Source: Streptomyces qinzhouensis
Lineage (GTDB): Bacteria; Actinomycetota; Actinomycetes; Streptomycetales; Streptomycetaceae
Direction: 5' to 3'
Length of the DNA: 64,000 nucleotides
NCBI RefSeq assembly: GCF_007856155.1
Contig: NZ_CP042266.1
Span: forward strand, 3,844,001 to 3,908,000
In this document: positions 34,707 to 43,163 of the stretch, piece by piece
How the letters are laid out: each line of letters begins with the position of its first letter
Position numbering within the stretch: the stretch's first letter is position 1
Made by a program: the position numbers and the translations under genes
The notes under the pieces: model-generated
The model's input: the letters and a program-made list of their open reading frames with translations, nothing else
What the model was told of the DNA's origin: nothing
The model's database searches: none

Positions 34707-35876
34707 TCAGCCGAGGGGGTGGGCGGCCAGCAGATCGCCGATGGCTTCCTCATGGGCGGCGGCGGGGCCCAGGGACAGTTCGAGCTGTTTGGCCCAGGCG
34801 TGGTAGCGGTGGAGGGCGTATTCCGTGTCCGCGCCGAAGCCACCGTGCAGATGCTGGGCCGTCTGGACCACCCGGCGTACGCCCTCGGAGGCCCAGACCT
34901 TCGCCACGGCGACATCCCCGGCGACCGGCAGCGGGCCGCCGGCCCCGGCACCGTCCCGGGCGGGTGCGAGCCGCCAGGCGGCCTGCAGGAGCGTGGCCTC
35001 CATCGCCCGCAGATCGACGAAGCGATCGGCGGCCTGGACGGCGACCGCCTGGAACGTGGCCACGGGGAAGCCGAACTGCTCGCGCTGTGCGGTGTACGCG
35101 GCGGTCATCGTCAGGACGCGCTCGCCGACACCGAGCGCCAGCGCGCAGACGCCGGTGGTGAGCAGCAGCCTCAGCCACTCCCAGGCCTCGCCGTCGTCGA
35201 TGATCCGCGCGGCCGGTACACGCACGGAGTCGAGGGTCACCTCCGCATATCGCTCGCCGTTGGTGGAGAACTGCTCGGCGAGGCCGACGCCCCGCTGCCC
35301 CGGCTCGACCAGGGCGAGAACGGAGCGGCCGTCGGCACTGTGCGCGGGGACCGCGATCAGATCGGCGGAGTGGCCCCAGGGCACGGCCGTCTGGACGCCG
35401 TCGAGGATCCGGTCCGGCTCCGGGCCGGCCCCGCCGTCGGCCGTCTTCTCCGCGATGACGGCCAGTTCGGCGGGATCGTGGCCGGTACGGCCGCTCGACG
35501 CGGCGGTGAGGACGCATTCGCCGCGGCCCACCCGGGGCAGGAGTTCCGCCCGCAGTCCGGCGCCGCCGTATCGTTCCACGGCCATGGCGACCGCGCAGGT
35601 CTCCAGCAGGGGCACCCGGGCGAGCACCTTCGCGGACTCACGCAGCACCAGGCAGAGCGCGACGGGGTCGGGGCCCGCGCCGCCGTACTCGTCCGACAGG
35701 ACCAGACTCAGCAGATCGGCGGACGCGAGCGCGGACCACAGGGGGCGGTCGAAACCGTCGGCGACCGCGCCCGGAACGAGTGCCGGGCTCGGCACACCGT
35801 CCGGGGCGACCTTCGAGAACACCGCCTTCGCCGCCTCCACGGCCGCCTGCTGCTCCTCGGTGAAGGTGAAGTCCAC
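34707..35876 (-). CDS. Acyl-CoA dehydrogenase
   Basis: A 389-residue flavoenzyme that would oxidise an acyl-CoA to the enoyl-CoA with FAD. GTG 35876 follows GGGAGGGCAGGG. It has the N-terminal helical domain (VDFTFTEEQQAAVEAAKAVF), a beta domain, and the C-terminal helices with QREQFGFPVATFQAV and QTAQHLHGGFGADTEYALHRYHAWAK. The usual catalytic Glu of short/medium-chain enzymes is not obvious; it resembles the divergent actinobacterial class used on steroid-, aromatic- or branched acyl-CoAs. A palindrome like those at 3920 and 4018 lies 46 bases upstream, so a TetR-type regulator probably controls it with the amidohydrolase. Confidence 0.87.
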   Translation of the reverse strand: MDFTFTEEQQAAVEAAKAVFSKVAPDGVPSPALVPGAVADGFDRPLWSALASADLLSLVLSDEYGGAGPDPVALCLVLRESAKVLARVPLLETCAVAMAVERYGGAGLRAELLPRVGRGECVLTAASSGRTGHDPAELAVIAEKTADGGAGPEPDRILDGVQTAVPWGHSADLIAVPAHSADGRSVLALVEPGQRGVGLAEQFSTNGERYAEVTLDSVRVPAARIIDDGEAWEWLRLLLTTGVCALALGVGERVLTMTAAYTAQREQFGFPVATFQAVAVQAADRFVDLRAMEATLLQAAWRLAPARDGAGAGGPLPVAGDVAVAKVWASEGVRRVVQTAQHLHGGFGADTEYALHRYHAWAKQLELSLGPAAAHEEAIGDLLAAHPLG

Positions 35877-35921
35877 AGCCCTGCCCTCCCGCGCACCCGG
35901 GGCGGACCCCGGCGACCGTAT

Positions 35922-35935
35922 CTGACGGACCGTCA
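35922..35935. promoter_or_regulatory. TetR-type operator candidate, copy 3
   Basis: CTGACGGACCGTCA, with matching AT flanks (ATCTGACG before and AAGAT after), has the same CTGAYG-N3-CGTCA arms as copies 1 and 2. It lies 46 bases upstream of the acyl-CoA dehydrogenase start. Confidence 0.62.
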
Positions 35936-35999
35936 AGATAGAGCAGTGGCCCGGAAATGACCACAGGACGGGCCGGGGTGGCGGGGGCGGTGGCCGGGG

Positions 36000-37061
36000 T
36001 CAGCGGTCGAAGTCCAGCTCCACCTCCGGTGTCATCGGGTGGGACTGGCACGCCAGCACATAGCCCGCTTCCGTCTCCTCCGGCTCCAGGGCGAAGTTCC
36101 GGTCCATCCGGACCTCGCCGGAGACCAGAAACGCCCGGCAGGTTCCGCAGACGCCGCCCTTGCAGGCATAGGGAGCGTCCGCGCGGCTTCGCAGCACCGT
36201 CTCCAGGAGTGACTCCCGCTCCTGGACGGCCCACTGGCCCGAGCGGCCGTGCAGGGTGGCCGTGAGCACGGCCCGGTCCGGGGCGGACGGCGGGGCGGGC
36301 GCGGGCGCCGAGCCGTCGTCGACATGGAAGATCTCCTGGTGGATCCGGGACCGGTCGACCCCGAGTCCGCGCAGCGCCTGCTCGGTCGCGGACACCAGAC
36401 CCAGGGGCCCGCACAGGAACCAGCCCGCCACCTCGGGCACCGGCAGCAGCGCGGGCAGCAGGGCCGTCAGCCGCTCGCGGTCCAGCCGCCCGGACGGCAG
36501 TCCGGCGGACTGCTCTTCCCGGGAGAGGGCGGTGACCAGGTGGAAGCGGTCCGGGTAGCGGTCCTTGAGGTCGGCGACCTCGTCGAGGAACATCGTCGAG
36601 GCGACGGTCCGGTCACTGCGCACCAGACAGAAGCGGGCTTCCTGCTCCCGGGCGAGCAGGGTGGCGATCATCGAGAGCACCGGGGTGATGCCGCTGCCGC
36701 CGACGACCGCCGCGAAGTGGCCGGGGCGGGGGACCAGCCGGAACCGGCCCATCGGGGGCATCACCTCGACCAGTTCACCGACGGCCAGCTCCTTCAGGGC
36801 CCAGGTGGAGAACGCGCCGCCGTCGACCAGCCGGATGCCCACCCGGAGCACGGGCGCGGCCGACCCCTCCCCGCCGGCCGCCGGGGTGCAGATCGAGTAC
36901 GTCCGTCGGATCTCCTCGCCGCCGATCACCCGGCGCAGGGCGAGATGCTGACCCGGGGTGTGCCGGAAGTCGCCGGTCAGTTCGGGCGGTACCTCGAAGG
37001 TGACGGCGACCGAGTCGTCCGTGAGCCGTTCGACCTCGCTGACCCGGAGCGGATGGAACAT
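36000..37061 (-). CDS. paaE: Phenylacetyl-CoA epoxidase reductase subunit PaaE
   Basis: A 353-residue reductase that passes electrons from NADPH to the PaaABC oxygenase core. Order: FAD-binding domain (about 1-110, with RRTYSICTP), NAD(P)-binding domain (about 115-235, with VVGGSGITPVLSM and WFLCGP), and a C-terminal plant-type 2Fe-2S ferredoxin domain (about 265-353). The cluster cysteines are in YACKGGVCGTCRAF and YVLACQSHP. It is the last gene of paaABCDE, directly after paaD without spacing. Confidence 0.94.
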   Translation of the reverse strand: MFHPLRVSEVERLTDDSVAVTFEVPPELTGDFRHTPGQHLALRRVIGGEEIRRTYSICTPAAGGEGSAAPVLRVGIRLVDGGAFSTWALKELAVGELVEVMPPMGRFRLVPRPGHFAAVVGGSGITPVLSMIATLLAREQEARFCLVRSDRTVASTMFLDEVADLKDRYPDRFHLVTALSREEQSAGLPSGRLDRERLTALLPALLPVPEVAGWFLCGPLGLVSATEQALRGLGVDRSRIHQEIFHVDDGSAPAPAPPSAPDRAVLTATLHGRSGQWAVQERESLLETVLRSRADAPYACKGGVCGTCRAFLVSGEVRMDRNFALEPEETEAGYVLACQSHPMTPEVELDFDR

Positions 37062-37598
37062 CTACAACTCCTTGAAGTGGTCGAAGGGTTCACGGCAGGA
37101 GACACAGCGGCGCAGGGCCTTGCAGGCGGTGGAGGAGAATCTGCTGAGCAGCTCCGTCTCCGTCGAACCGCACTGCGGGCAGCGGACGGAGAGCCCCAGC
37201 GGGACCGGCCCCGACACCGCGTGGGGGCGGGGTGGGGCGATGCCCGACTCGGCCAGCTTGCGCCGTCCTTCGGCGGTGATGTCGTCCGTCGACCAGGCGG
37301 GGGAGAGCACGGTGACGACCGAGACCTCCGTCATTCCGTGGCCGCGCAGGGCCCGCTCGATATCGGCGCTCATCGTCTCGACGGCGGGGCAGCCCGTGTA
37401 CGTCGGGGTGAGGGCCACCTCCACCCGGCCGGGGCCGAGGATCTGGACGTCGCGCAGCACTCCGAGCTCGGCCAGCGTCAGCACCGGAAGCTCCGGATCG
37501 GGCACCGCTCCGGCGATCAGGCGCAGCTCCGCTTCCAGACCGGAATCGCCCGCCGGGTCGGGCGCCGGCACCGGCCGGCGAACCGTGTCACTCACCAT
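37062..37598 (-). CDS. paaD: Phenylacetyl-CoA epoxidase subunit PaaD
   Basis: A 178-residue protein with an N-terminal MIP18/DUF59 domain (about 20-105: LIAGAVPDPELPVLTLAELGV, TPTYTGCPAVETM) and a C-terminal cysteine cluster (CPQCG, CKALRRC, CREPF) that may bind zinc or an Fe-S cluster. PaaD is needed for the epoxidase, probably as an Fe-S maturation factor. ATG 37598 overlaps the paaC stop; GTG 37595 is an alternative. The stop directly abuts paaE. Confidence 0.93.
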   Translation of the reverse strand: MVSDTVRRPVPAPDPAGDSGLEAELRLIAGAVPDPELPVLTLAELGVLRDVQILGPGRVEVALTPTYTGCPAVETMSADIERALRGHGMTEVSVVTVLSPAWSTDDITAEGRRKLAESGIAPPRPHAVSGPVPLGLSVRCPQCGSTETELLSRFSSTACKALRRCVSCREPFDHFKEL

Positions 37599-38368
37599 GA
37601 CGCCCCCGGGTGGCTGCGGTGGAGGTGCTGCATCTCGGCGATCATCCGGCCGAAGGGCTCGGTGTGGATGCCCTGGCGGCCCGCGCCCGCCGTCCAGCCG
37701 CCGGACCGGGGGCCTTCGGGAACGGCCAGCGTCGCCCGGGTCATCACATCGGTCACGGACGCCAGCCAGTCGGCCTCCAGCGCCGCCCCGTCGACAGCGG
37801 TCCCGGCGGCGGCCGGGCCCATCAGGCCGGGGAAGGGCCGGAACGGCTCGCCGGTGAACCGCCACAGGCCCTCGCAGGCCCGCTGCGTCCGGCGCCGGCT
37901 CTCGTCGGTGCCGTCGCCCAGCCGGAGCGTCCACTGCTCGGCGTGGTCCCGGTGGTAGGCGACCTCTTTGACCGCCTTGGCCGCAAGGGCGGTGAAGGGG
38001 CCGTCCACCGCCGCCAGCCGCGCGTACAGCAGATGCTGGTAGGTGGAGAAGAACAGCTGCCGGACGATCGTGTGCGCGAAGTCGCCGTTCGGCTGCTCGA
38101 CCAGCTGGAGATTGCGGAAGGCCCGCTCCTCCCGGAGATACGCCAGCTCGTCCTCGTCGCCGACGAGGGAGAGCAGCACCCGGGCCTGGCCCAGCAGGTC
38201 GAGGGCGATATTGGCCAGGGCGACCTCCTCCTCCAGCACCGGGGCACGGCCCGCCCACTCCCCCAGCCGGTGCGACAGCACCAGCGCGTCGTCGCCGAGG
38301 GCGAGGGCCGCGTCGCGCGGCGGGCCTTCGCCGGGCGCCCGGCGGGCTCCTTCCGCGGTGGCCGTCAC
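37592..38368 (-). CDS. paaC: Phenylacetyl-CoA epoxidase structural subunit PaaC
   Basis: A 258-residue ferritin-like subunit that pairs with PaaA in the oxygenase; unlike PaaA it is structural. GTG 38368 overlaps the paaB stop in GTGA. Characteristic segments are LSHRLGEWAGRAPVLEEEVALANIALDLLGQAR, QPNGDFAHTIVRQLFFSTYQ and KEVAYHRDHAEQWTLRLGDGT. The length is usual for the family. Confidence 0.94.
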   Translation of the reverse strand: MTATAEGARRAPGEGPPRDAALALGDDALVLSHRLGEWAGRAPVLEEEVALANIALDLLGQARVLLSLVGDEDELAYLREERAFRNLQLVEQPNGDFAHTIVRQLFFSTYQHLLYARLAAVDGPFTALAAKAVKEVAYHRDHAEQWTLRLGDGTDESRRRTQRACEGLWRFTGEPFRPFPGLMGPAAAGTAVDGAALEADWLASVTDVMTRATLAVPEGPRSGGWTAGAGRQGIHTEPFGRMIAEMQHLHRSHPGASW

Positions 38369-38655
38369 AGGTGCTTCACCCCCTCGGGGATCTCGTAGAA
38401 CGTCGGATGGCGGTAGGGCTTGTCGGCGGAGGGTTCGAAGAAGGGGTCCCTCTCGTCCGGCGAGGAGGCGGTGACGGCGGTCGAGGGCACGACCCAGATC
38501 GACACGCCCTCGCCTCGCCGGGTGTACAGATCGCGGGCATTGCGCAGCGCCAGCTCCGCGTCTGGTGCGTGCAGGCTGCCGGCGTGGGTGTGCGAGAGGC
38601 CGCGCCGGGAACGGACGAAGACCTCCCACAGGGGCCAGTCCTTCGCATGGCTCAT
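38365..38655 (-). CDS. paaB: Phenylacetyl-CoA epoxidase subunit PaaB
   Basis: A 96-residue small subunit that bridges PaaAC dimers. The sequence has the family pattern: [31 protein letters not shown], then [16 protein letters not shown], ending [18 protein letters not shown]. It overlaps paaA (ATGA) and paaC (GTGA), so the operon is translationally coupled. Confidence 0.96.
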   Translation of the reverse strand: MSHAKDWPLWEVFVRSRRGLSHTHAGSLHAPDAELALRNARDLYTRRGEGVSIWVVPSTAVTASSPDERDPFFEPSADKPYRHPTFYEIPEGVKHL

Positions 38656-39788
38656 GCCGTCGCCTCCCGGGGGCCCGTGCCGTCCTGGTCCGTGCTCGTG
38701 CCGTTCTGGTCCGTGCCCGTGGTGCCCCGGTCTGTGCCGGTGGTGCCCAGGTCCGTGCTTGTGGTGTCCGCCGGGGAAGGGGTGGCGGCCGAGTGCTTCG
38801 CGGCATGGGCCGCGGCGGCGTCCCGGACCCAGGCGCCGTCCTCATGGGCCCGGCGGCGCTGGTCCAGCCGCTGTTCGTTGCACGGGCCGTCGCCCCGGAG
38901 GACGGCCTGGAACTCCGCCCAGTCGATCGCGCCGAAGTCGTAGTGCCCGCGCTCTTCGTTCCACCGGAGGGCGGGGTCGGGGAGGGTCAGGCCGAGGCTC
39001 TCGGCCTGGGGGACGCAGATGTCCACGAACCGCCGGCGCAGCTCGTCGTTCGAATGGCGTTTGATCTTCCAGGCCATGGACTGCGCGGAGTGCGCCGACT
39101 CGTCGTCGGGCGGGCCGAACATCATCAGCGACGGCCACCACCAGCGGTCCACCGCGTCCTGTGCCATCGCGCGCTGGGCGGGGGTGCCGCGCGAGAGGCT
39201 CAGGAGCAGTTCGTACCCCTGGCGCTGGTGGAAGGACTCCTCCTTGCAGATCCGGACCATCGCACGGGCGTACGGACCGTAGGAGCAGCGGCAGAGCGGC
39301 ACCTGGTTCGTGATCGCGGCGCCGTCGACCAGCCAGCCGATGGCACCCACGTCGGCCCAGGTCAGCGTCGGGTAGTTGAAGATCGACGAATAGCGCTGAC
39401 GGCCGGAGTGGAGTTTGTCGAGCAGCTCGTCACGGCCGACTCCCAGGGTCTCCGCCGCGCTGTACAGATACAGGCCGTGGCCCGCTTCGTCCTGCACTTT
39501 GGCCATCAGGATCGCCTTGCGGCGCAGGGAGGGCGCACGGGTGATCCAGTTGGCCTCGGGCTGCATTCCGATGATTTCCGAGTGCGCGTGCTGGGCCATC
39601 TGACGGATCAGGGTCGTCCGGTACGCCTCGGGCATCCAGTCGCGCGGCTCGATGCGCTCGTCCGCCGCCACGGTCGCGTCGAAGACCTCCTGAGGGGAGC
39701 CGCCGGGGGCGAGCGGCCCGCGCGGACCGGCACCGTCGCCGGGCGCCGACCCGTACATCTCCGGCTTATCCGCCGTCACTGACGTCAT
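38652..39788 (-). CDS. paaA: Phenylacetyl-CoA epoxidase catalytic subunit PaaA with repeat tail
   Basis: A 378-residue di-iron oxygenase subunit that epoxidises the aromatic ring of phenylacetyl-CoA. Ferritin-like iron ligands lie in [33 protein letters not shown] and [11 protein letters not shown]. The enzyme body ends near residue 325 ([17 protein letters not shown]). The last 50 residues are a Thr/Asp/Gly tail of four 7-residue repeats (TDQDGTG type), absent from typical PaaA and encoded by 21-bp tandem DNA repeats at 38677-38760. A PaaR-type palindrome lies 16-29 bases upstream of the start. Confidence 0.95.
   Translation of the reverse strand: MTSVTADKPEMYGSAPGDGAGPRGPLAPGGSPQEVFDATVAADERIEPRDWMPEAYRTTLIRQMAQHAHSEIIGMQPEANWITRAPSLRRKAILMAKVQDEAGHGLYLYSAAETLGVGRDELLDKLHSGRQRYSSIFNYPTLTWADVGAIGWLVDGAAITNQVPLCRCSYGPYARAMVRICKEESFHQRQGYELLLSLSRGTPAQRAMAQDAVDRWWWPSLMMFGPPDDESAHSAQSMAWKIKRHSNDELRRRFVDICVPQAESLGLTLPDPALRWNEERGHYDFGAIDWAEFQAVLRGDGPCNEQRLDQRRRAHEDGAWVRDAAAAHAAKHSAATPSPADTTSTDLGTTGTDRGTTGTDQNGTSTDQDGTGPREATA
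38677..38760 (-). repeat. Four 21-bp tandem repeats in the 3' end of paaA
   Basis: Units start at 38677, 38698, 38719 and 38740 and keep the reading frame, adding a Thr/Asp/Gly-rich tail. Copies differ at several bases, so the array is not recent. Confidence 0.8.
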
Positions 39789-39803
39789 CCGAACCCCCTA
39801 CCG

Positions 39804-39817
39804 ACCGATCGTTCGGT
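39804..39817. promoter_or_regulatory. paaR box: PaaR-type operator before paaA
   Basis: ACCGATCGTTCGGT fits the core ACCGNNCGNNCGGT recalled for PaaR of Corynebacterium. It is 16 bases from the paaA start, over the expected promoter or 5' end. The probable regulator is the TetR protein at 45065. Confidence 0.7.
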
Positions 39818-39901
39818 TCACTGACTTCAATGGTGAGTCGGCGGCCCTTAAGGTGTCAACCCTGTGGATAACCGAGCTGGGACCGGCGGGATCGGGGCGG
39901 G

Positions 39902-41014
39902 ATGGACTCCTACGAGCACGAGGGCGCACAGAGATCGGGCGGCCGTCGGCCGGACTCACCGCCGGACACCGCGCCGGCACCGTCCGACGACCGGGCCGGA
40001 CGCGCCTTTGACCAGCCGGGACGGGAAAACGACCCGGCCGGTGCGGAGGCCGCGGCCGATGCCCCCGATGGAGTGACGGCCTCGCCTGCCGCGAAGGCTC
40101 CTCCTGTTGACCCGGCCGACCCGGCCGACCCGGCCGACCCCGCGGAACCCGCCGACCCCGCGGATCCGGCCCGCTCCGGTGGGACCGGTGGGACCGGTGG
40201 GATCGCCGAGGCGCCGCCGGCCCCCGGGACTGTTGGGGAGGCCGAGGGGCCGCCCGTATCCGGGATCGCCGCGCTGTCCCTCCCGTACCAGATCACCGCC
40301 GCCGTCGTCCTCGGGCTCGTCGCCCTGGTCGCCGGGGTGCATCTGCTGTTCGTCTTTCTGCACGTCGCCCCGTCCAACACCGCGAGCAAGCAGTACGACA
40401 AAAGGATCGACGCCTGGGTCTATCCCGAGTTCGAGCAGAACTGGAAGCTCTTCGCGCCCAATCCGCTCCAGCAGAACATCAGGATCCAGGTGAAGGCGGA
40501 GCTGTCGACCGCCGACGGCGGCAAGAAGACCACGGAGTGGATCGACCTGAGCGCCGATGACGCCGCCGCGATCCGCGGCAATCTCGTGCCCGGCCACACC
40601 CTGCAGAATTTGCTCCGCCGTTCCTGGGACTTCTACACGGGCTGGCACGACAACCAGAACCGCGCCACCGGCCCCCGGGGCGAGCTCGCCCAGGCCTATC
40701 TGAAGCGGATCGTGATGCTCAAGCTGGACCAGCGCCACGGCCTTGGTGCGGAGGTGGAGCGCATACAGGTCCGGTCGGAAACGGCCCTGGTGAAGCCTCC
40801 GCCGTGGTCGAAGGAGAAGAACGACGCCCAGCCCGTGTACCGGGTGCTGCCGTGGTGGAACGTCACTGCCGAGGACCGTCCGCTGGGGGCCGGAATCCGC
40901 GCGGCCGGCCCCGTCGGCCCCCAGGGCGGCACCAAGGACGGTGCAGGCGACGACGTACGCGACGACGCAGGCAACGACGTACGGAACGGCGAGCGCACGG
41001 AGGCGGCCCGATGA
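39902..41014 (+). CDS. DUF5819 family membrane protein, SdpA-like partner of HTTM protein
   Basis: A 370-residue protein. Residues 1-115 are disordered, including a run of DPA tripeptides and GGTGGTGG. A membrane helix at about 127-152 leads to an outer domain that begins with NTASKQYDKRIDAWVYPEFEQNWKLFAPNP, the recognisable DUF5819 segment. The C-terminus is Asp/Asn-rich with DD-V-RDDAGNDVR repeats. It overlaps the HTTM gene in ATGA. The pairing of a one-helix WxLFxxNP protein with an HTTM membrane protein parallels SdpA/SdpB of Bacillus; the function here is unknown. Confidence 0.85.
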   Translation: MDSYEHEGAQRSGGRRPDSPPDTAPAPSDDRAGRAFDQPGRENDPAGAEAAADAPDGVTASPAAKAPPVDPADPADPADPAEPADPADPARSGGTGGTGGIAEAPPAPGTVGEAEGPPVSGIAALSLPYQITAAVVLGLVALVAGVHLLFVFLHVAPSNTASKQYDKRIDAWVYPEFEQNWKLFAPNPLQQNIRIQVKAELSTADGGKKTTEWIDLSADDAAAIRGNLVPGHTLQNLLRRSWDFYTGWHDNQNRATGPRGELAQAYLKRIVMLKLDQRHGLGAEVERIQVRSETALVKPPPWSKEKNDAQPVYRVLPWWNVTAEDRPLGAGIRAAGPVGPQGGTKDGAGDDVRDDAGNDVRNGERTEAAR

Positions 41015-42309
41015 GCGGCACGGCAGGCGGCCCGGCCGCCGAGCGGACCGGAACCACCGCGACCACCGCGGACGGCGGGGCCGGCGGGGCCGGCGAGGCC
41101 GGCCGGACCGCCCGGCTGCTGCAGAAGATCACCTCCACCGCGCTGGGTCCCTACCAGAGCGCCGTCATCCGGATCGGATTCTCCGGGACCTGGCTCTTCT
41201 ATCTGCTCTGGGAGATTCCCAACCGCCATGAGCTGTACGGCCCGGACGGGCCGTGGAGCTGGCAGATGGCGGACCGTTTCATCGCGAACAACGACGCCTT
41301 CACCGTCCTGATGTGGTCGGACAGCGAACTCTGGTTCGAGATCGTCTATATCGTGGCCGTCCTGGCCAGCCTGCTCCTCTGTCTTGGCTGGCGCACCCGC
41401 ACCATGTCGGCGCTGTTCATGGTCGGGGTGCTGTCGCTCCAGAACCGGTCGATCTTCGTGGGCGACGGCGGCGACAACGTCATCCATCTGATGGCGATCT
41501 ATCTCCTGGTCACCCGCTGCGGTCAGGTGTGGTCGCTGGATGCCCGGCGGGCCGCGCGGAGTGCTCCGGACGCTCCCGACCGGGTGGGGCCGGTGCTCTG
41601 GGTGCTCACCGGAACCCTGCTGCTCGTCGCCACCGTGGAGAACCGGACCGGGCTGTTCATTCTGCTGGTGCTCTGGGGCATGTGGGTCGGGCTGGCCCTG
41701 TGGGCGCTGGCCAACCGGCTCGGACCGCGCAGCCAGCCCCGGATCCTGCTCGACTGCTTCGCCAATCTCGGCCATAACGCCGGACTTCTCGTGATCATGG
41801 CCGAGGTCTGTCTGATCTACGCCACGGCCGGCTGGTACAAGATCCAGGGGTCCCGCTGGCAGGACGGAACCGCGCTCTACTACCCCCTCAAGCTGGACTA
41901 CTTCACGCCCTGGCCCGCGCTCTCCGATCTGCTGGCCGCGAACGGGCTGATGGTGCTGGTGCTGACCTACGGCACGGTCATCGTCCAGGTCGCCTTCCCC
42001 TTCACCCTCTTCAACCGGCGGGTGAAGAACATCCTGCTCGTGGTGATGATCGCGGAGCACGCCGGGATCGCGATCATCCTCGGGCTGCCGTTCTTCTCAC
42101 TGGCGATGATCGCCGCCGACGCCGTCTTCCTGCCGACCGCCTTCCTGCTCTGGCTGGGTGCCCGGGCGGCGCGGGGCCGGGACACTCTGCTCTCCCGGAT
42201 CGGGCGCAAGCCGGGTGCGGGCGACGGGGACCGGGAGCCGGGGCCGGCTCCCGTGGTGCCGGAGCAGCGGACCGGCGACACCGGACAGCCCCGTACGCTC
42301 GTGGGGTGA
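41011..42309 (+). CDS. HTTM-domain multi-pass membrane protein (vitamin K-dependent carboxylase-like)
   Basis: A 432-residue protein. ATG 41011 is preceded by GGAGG and overlaps the previous stop. After 35 disordered residues come about nine or ten membrane helices of the HTTM (horizontally transferred transmembrane) family, shared with vitamin K-dependent gamma-carboxylase and SdpB. Family segments include ALGPYQSAVIRIGFSGTWLFYLL, NRHELYGPDGPWSW, LSLQNRSIFVGDGGDNV and YKIQGSRWQDGTALYY. The catalytic status is unclear. The next gene overlaps in GTGA, so DUF5819, HTTM and TrmH are coupled. Confidence 0.9.
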   Translation: MSGTAGGPAAERTGTTATTADGGAGGAGEAGRTARLLQKITSTALGPYQSAVIRIGFSGTWLFYLLWEIPNRHELYGPDGPWSWQMADRFIANNDAFTVLMWSDSELWFEIVYIVAVLASLLLCLGWRTRTMSALFMVGVLSLQNRSIFVGDGGDNVIHLMAIYLLVTRCGQVWSLDARRAARSAPDAPDRVGPVLWVLTGTLLLVATVENRTGLFILLVLWGMWVGLALWALANRLGPRSQPRILLDCFANLGHNAGLLVIMAEVCLIYATAGWYKIQGSRWQDGTALYYPLKLDYFTPWPALSDLLAANGLMVLVLTYGTVIVQVAFPFTLFNRRVKNILLVVMIAEHAGIAIILGLPFFSLAMIAADAVFLPTAFLLWLGARAARGRDTLLSRIGRKPGAGDGDREPGPAPVVPEQRTGDTGQPRTLVG

Positions 42310-43028
42310 GCACCACCCGAGACACCAGCCCCGAAGCCGTGCCGACTGCCCTTTCCGTCCCCGCCCCCGCCGGTGCGGCCGGGGACGAGCCGGTGCAGTA
42401 CGACGACGGCTACGGGCCCGAGATCGGCGTCGGCCCGCATCCACTGCCGTGGCCCGAGGGCGAGCGGTACGACCCCGAGCTGCTGGCCGGGGGCGATCGC
42501 CGCAATGTGGCCGACCGCTACCGCTACTGGTCGCGGGAGGCGGTCGTCGCGGATCTCGACACCCGGCGGCACGATTTTCATATCGCCGTGGAGAACTGGA
42601 GCCACGACTTCAACATCGGTTCCGTCGTCCGCACCGCCAATGCCTTCCTCGCCCGGGAGGTCCATATCGTCGGCCGCCGCCGCTGGAACCGGCGCGGCGC
42701 CATGGTCACCGACCGCTACCAGCATGTCCGTCACCACCCGGACACCGCTTCCCTGACGCGCTGGGCGGCGGCCGAGGGGCTGCCGGTCATCGGGATCGAC
42801 AACCTCCCCGGTGCCGTACCCCTGGAGCGGACCGTGCTGCCGCGCCGCTGTGTGCTGCTCTTCGGCCAGGAGGGGCCGGGGCTGACGGACGAGGCCCGGG
42901 AGCACGCCGCGATGGTCTGCTCGATCGCGCAGTTCGGCTCGACCCGGTCGATCAACGCGGGGGCCGCCGCGGCGATTGCCATGCACGCCTGGGTGCAGCG
43001 GTACGCGGAGATCCCCGACCCCTCCTGA
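42306..43028 (+). CDS. SpoU/TrmH-family RNA 2'-O-methyltransferase
   Basis: A 240-residue SPOUT-fold methyltransferase that would methylate ribose in tRNA or rRNA using S-adenosylmethionine. Motifs: motif 1 with FNIGSVVRTANAF, motif 2 with LLFGQEGPGLT and motif 3 with STRSINAGAAAAIAMHAW. The first 60 residues are an extension rich in Pro, Gly and Asp. GTG 42306 overlaps the HTTM stop in GTGA. The link to the membrane pair upstream is unexplained; the substrate is unknown. Confidence 0.92.
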   Translation: MSTTRDTSPEAVPTALSVPAPAGAAGDEPVQYDDGYGPEIGVGPHPLPWPEGERYDPELLAGGDRRNVADRYRYWSREAVVADLDTRRHDFHIAVENWSHDFNIGSVVRTANAFLAREVHIVGRRRWNRRGAMVTDRYQHVRHHPDTASLTRWAAAEGLPVIGIDNLPGAVPLERTVLPRRCVLLFGQEGPGLTDEAREHAAMVCSIAQFGSTRSINAGAAAAIAMHAWVQRYAEIPDPS

Positions 43029-43063
43029 GACGCCCCCTCCCAGGGCCGGCCCTTTCTCAAGCC

Positions 43064-43127
43064 GCCCGTGCTGGTGCCCGCCCGTGCTGGTGCCCGCCCG
43101 TGCCTGTGCCCGCCCGTGCCGGTGCCC
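43064..43127 (+). repeat. Four 16-bp tandem repeats
   Basis: GCCCGTGCTGGTGCCC occurs twice exactly and twice with one or two changes (43064, 43080, 43096, 43112), between the convergent TrmH and paaN genes. Confidence 0.85.
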
Positions 43128-43163
43128 GCGCACGGCGGGCCCGGCTCGGCGCATCGTGGGGCG

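Noticed and set aside
39864..39872. TGTGGATAA as a regulatory DnaA site
   Set aside because: It is a single box with no neighbours; I keep only the cluster at 14119-14341 as a supported feature.
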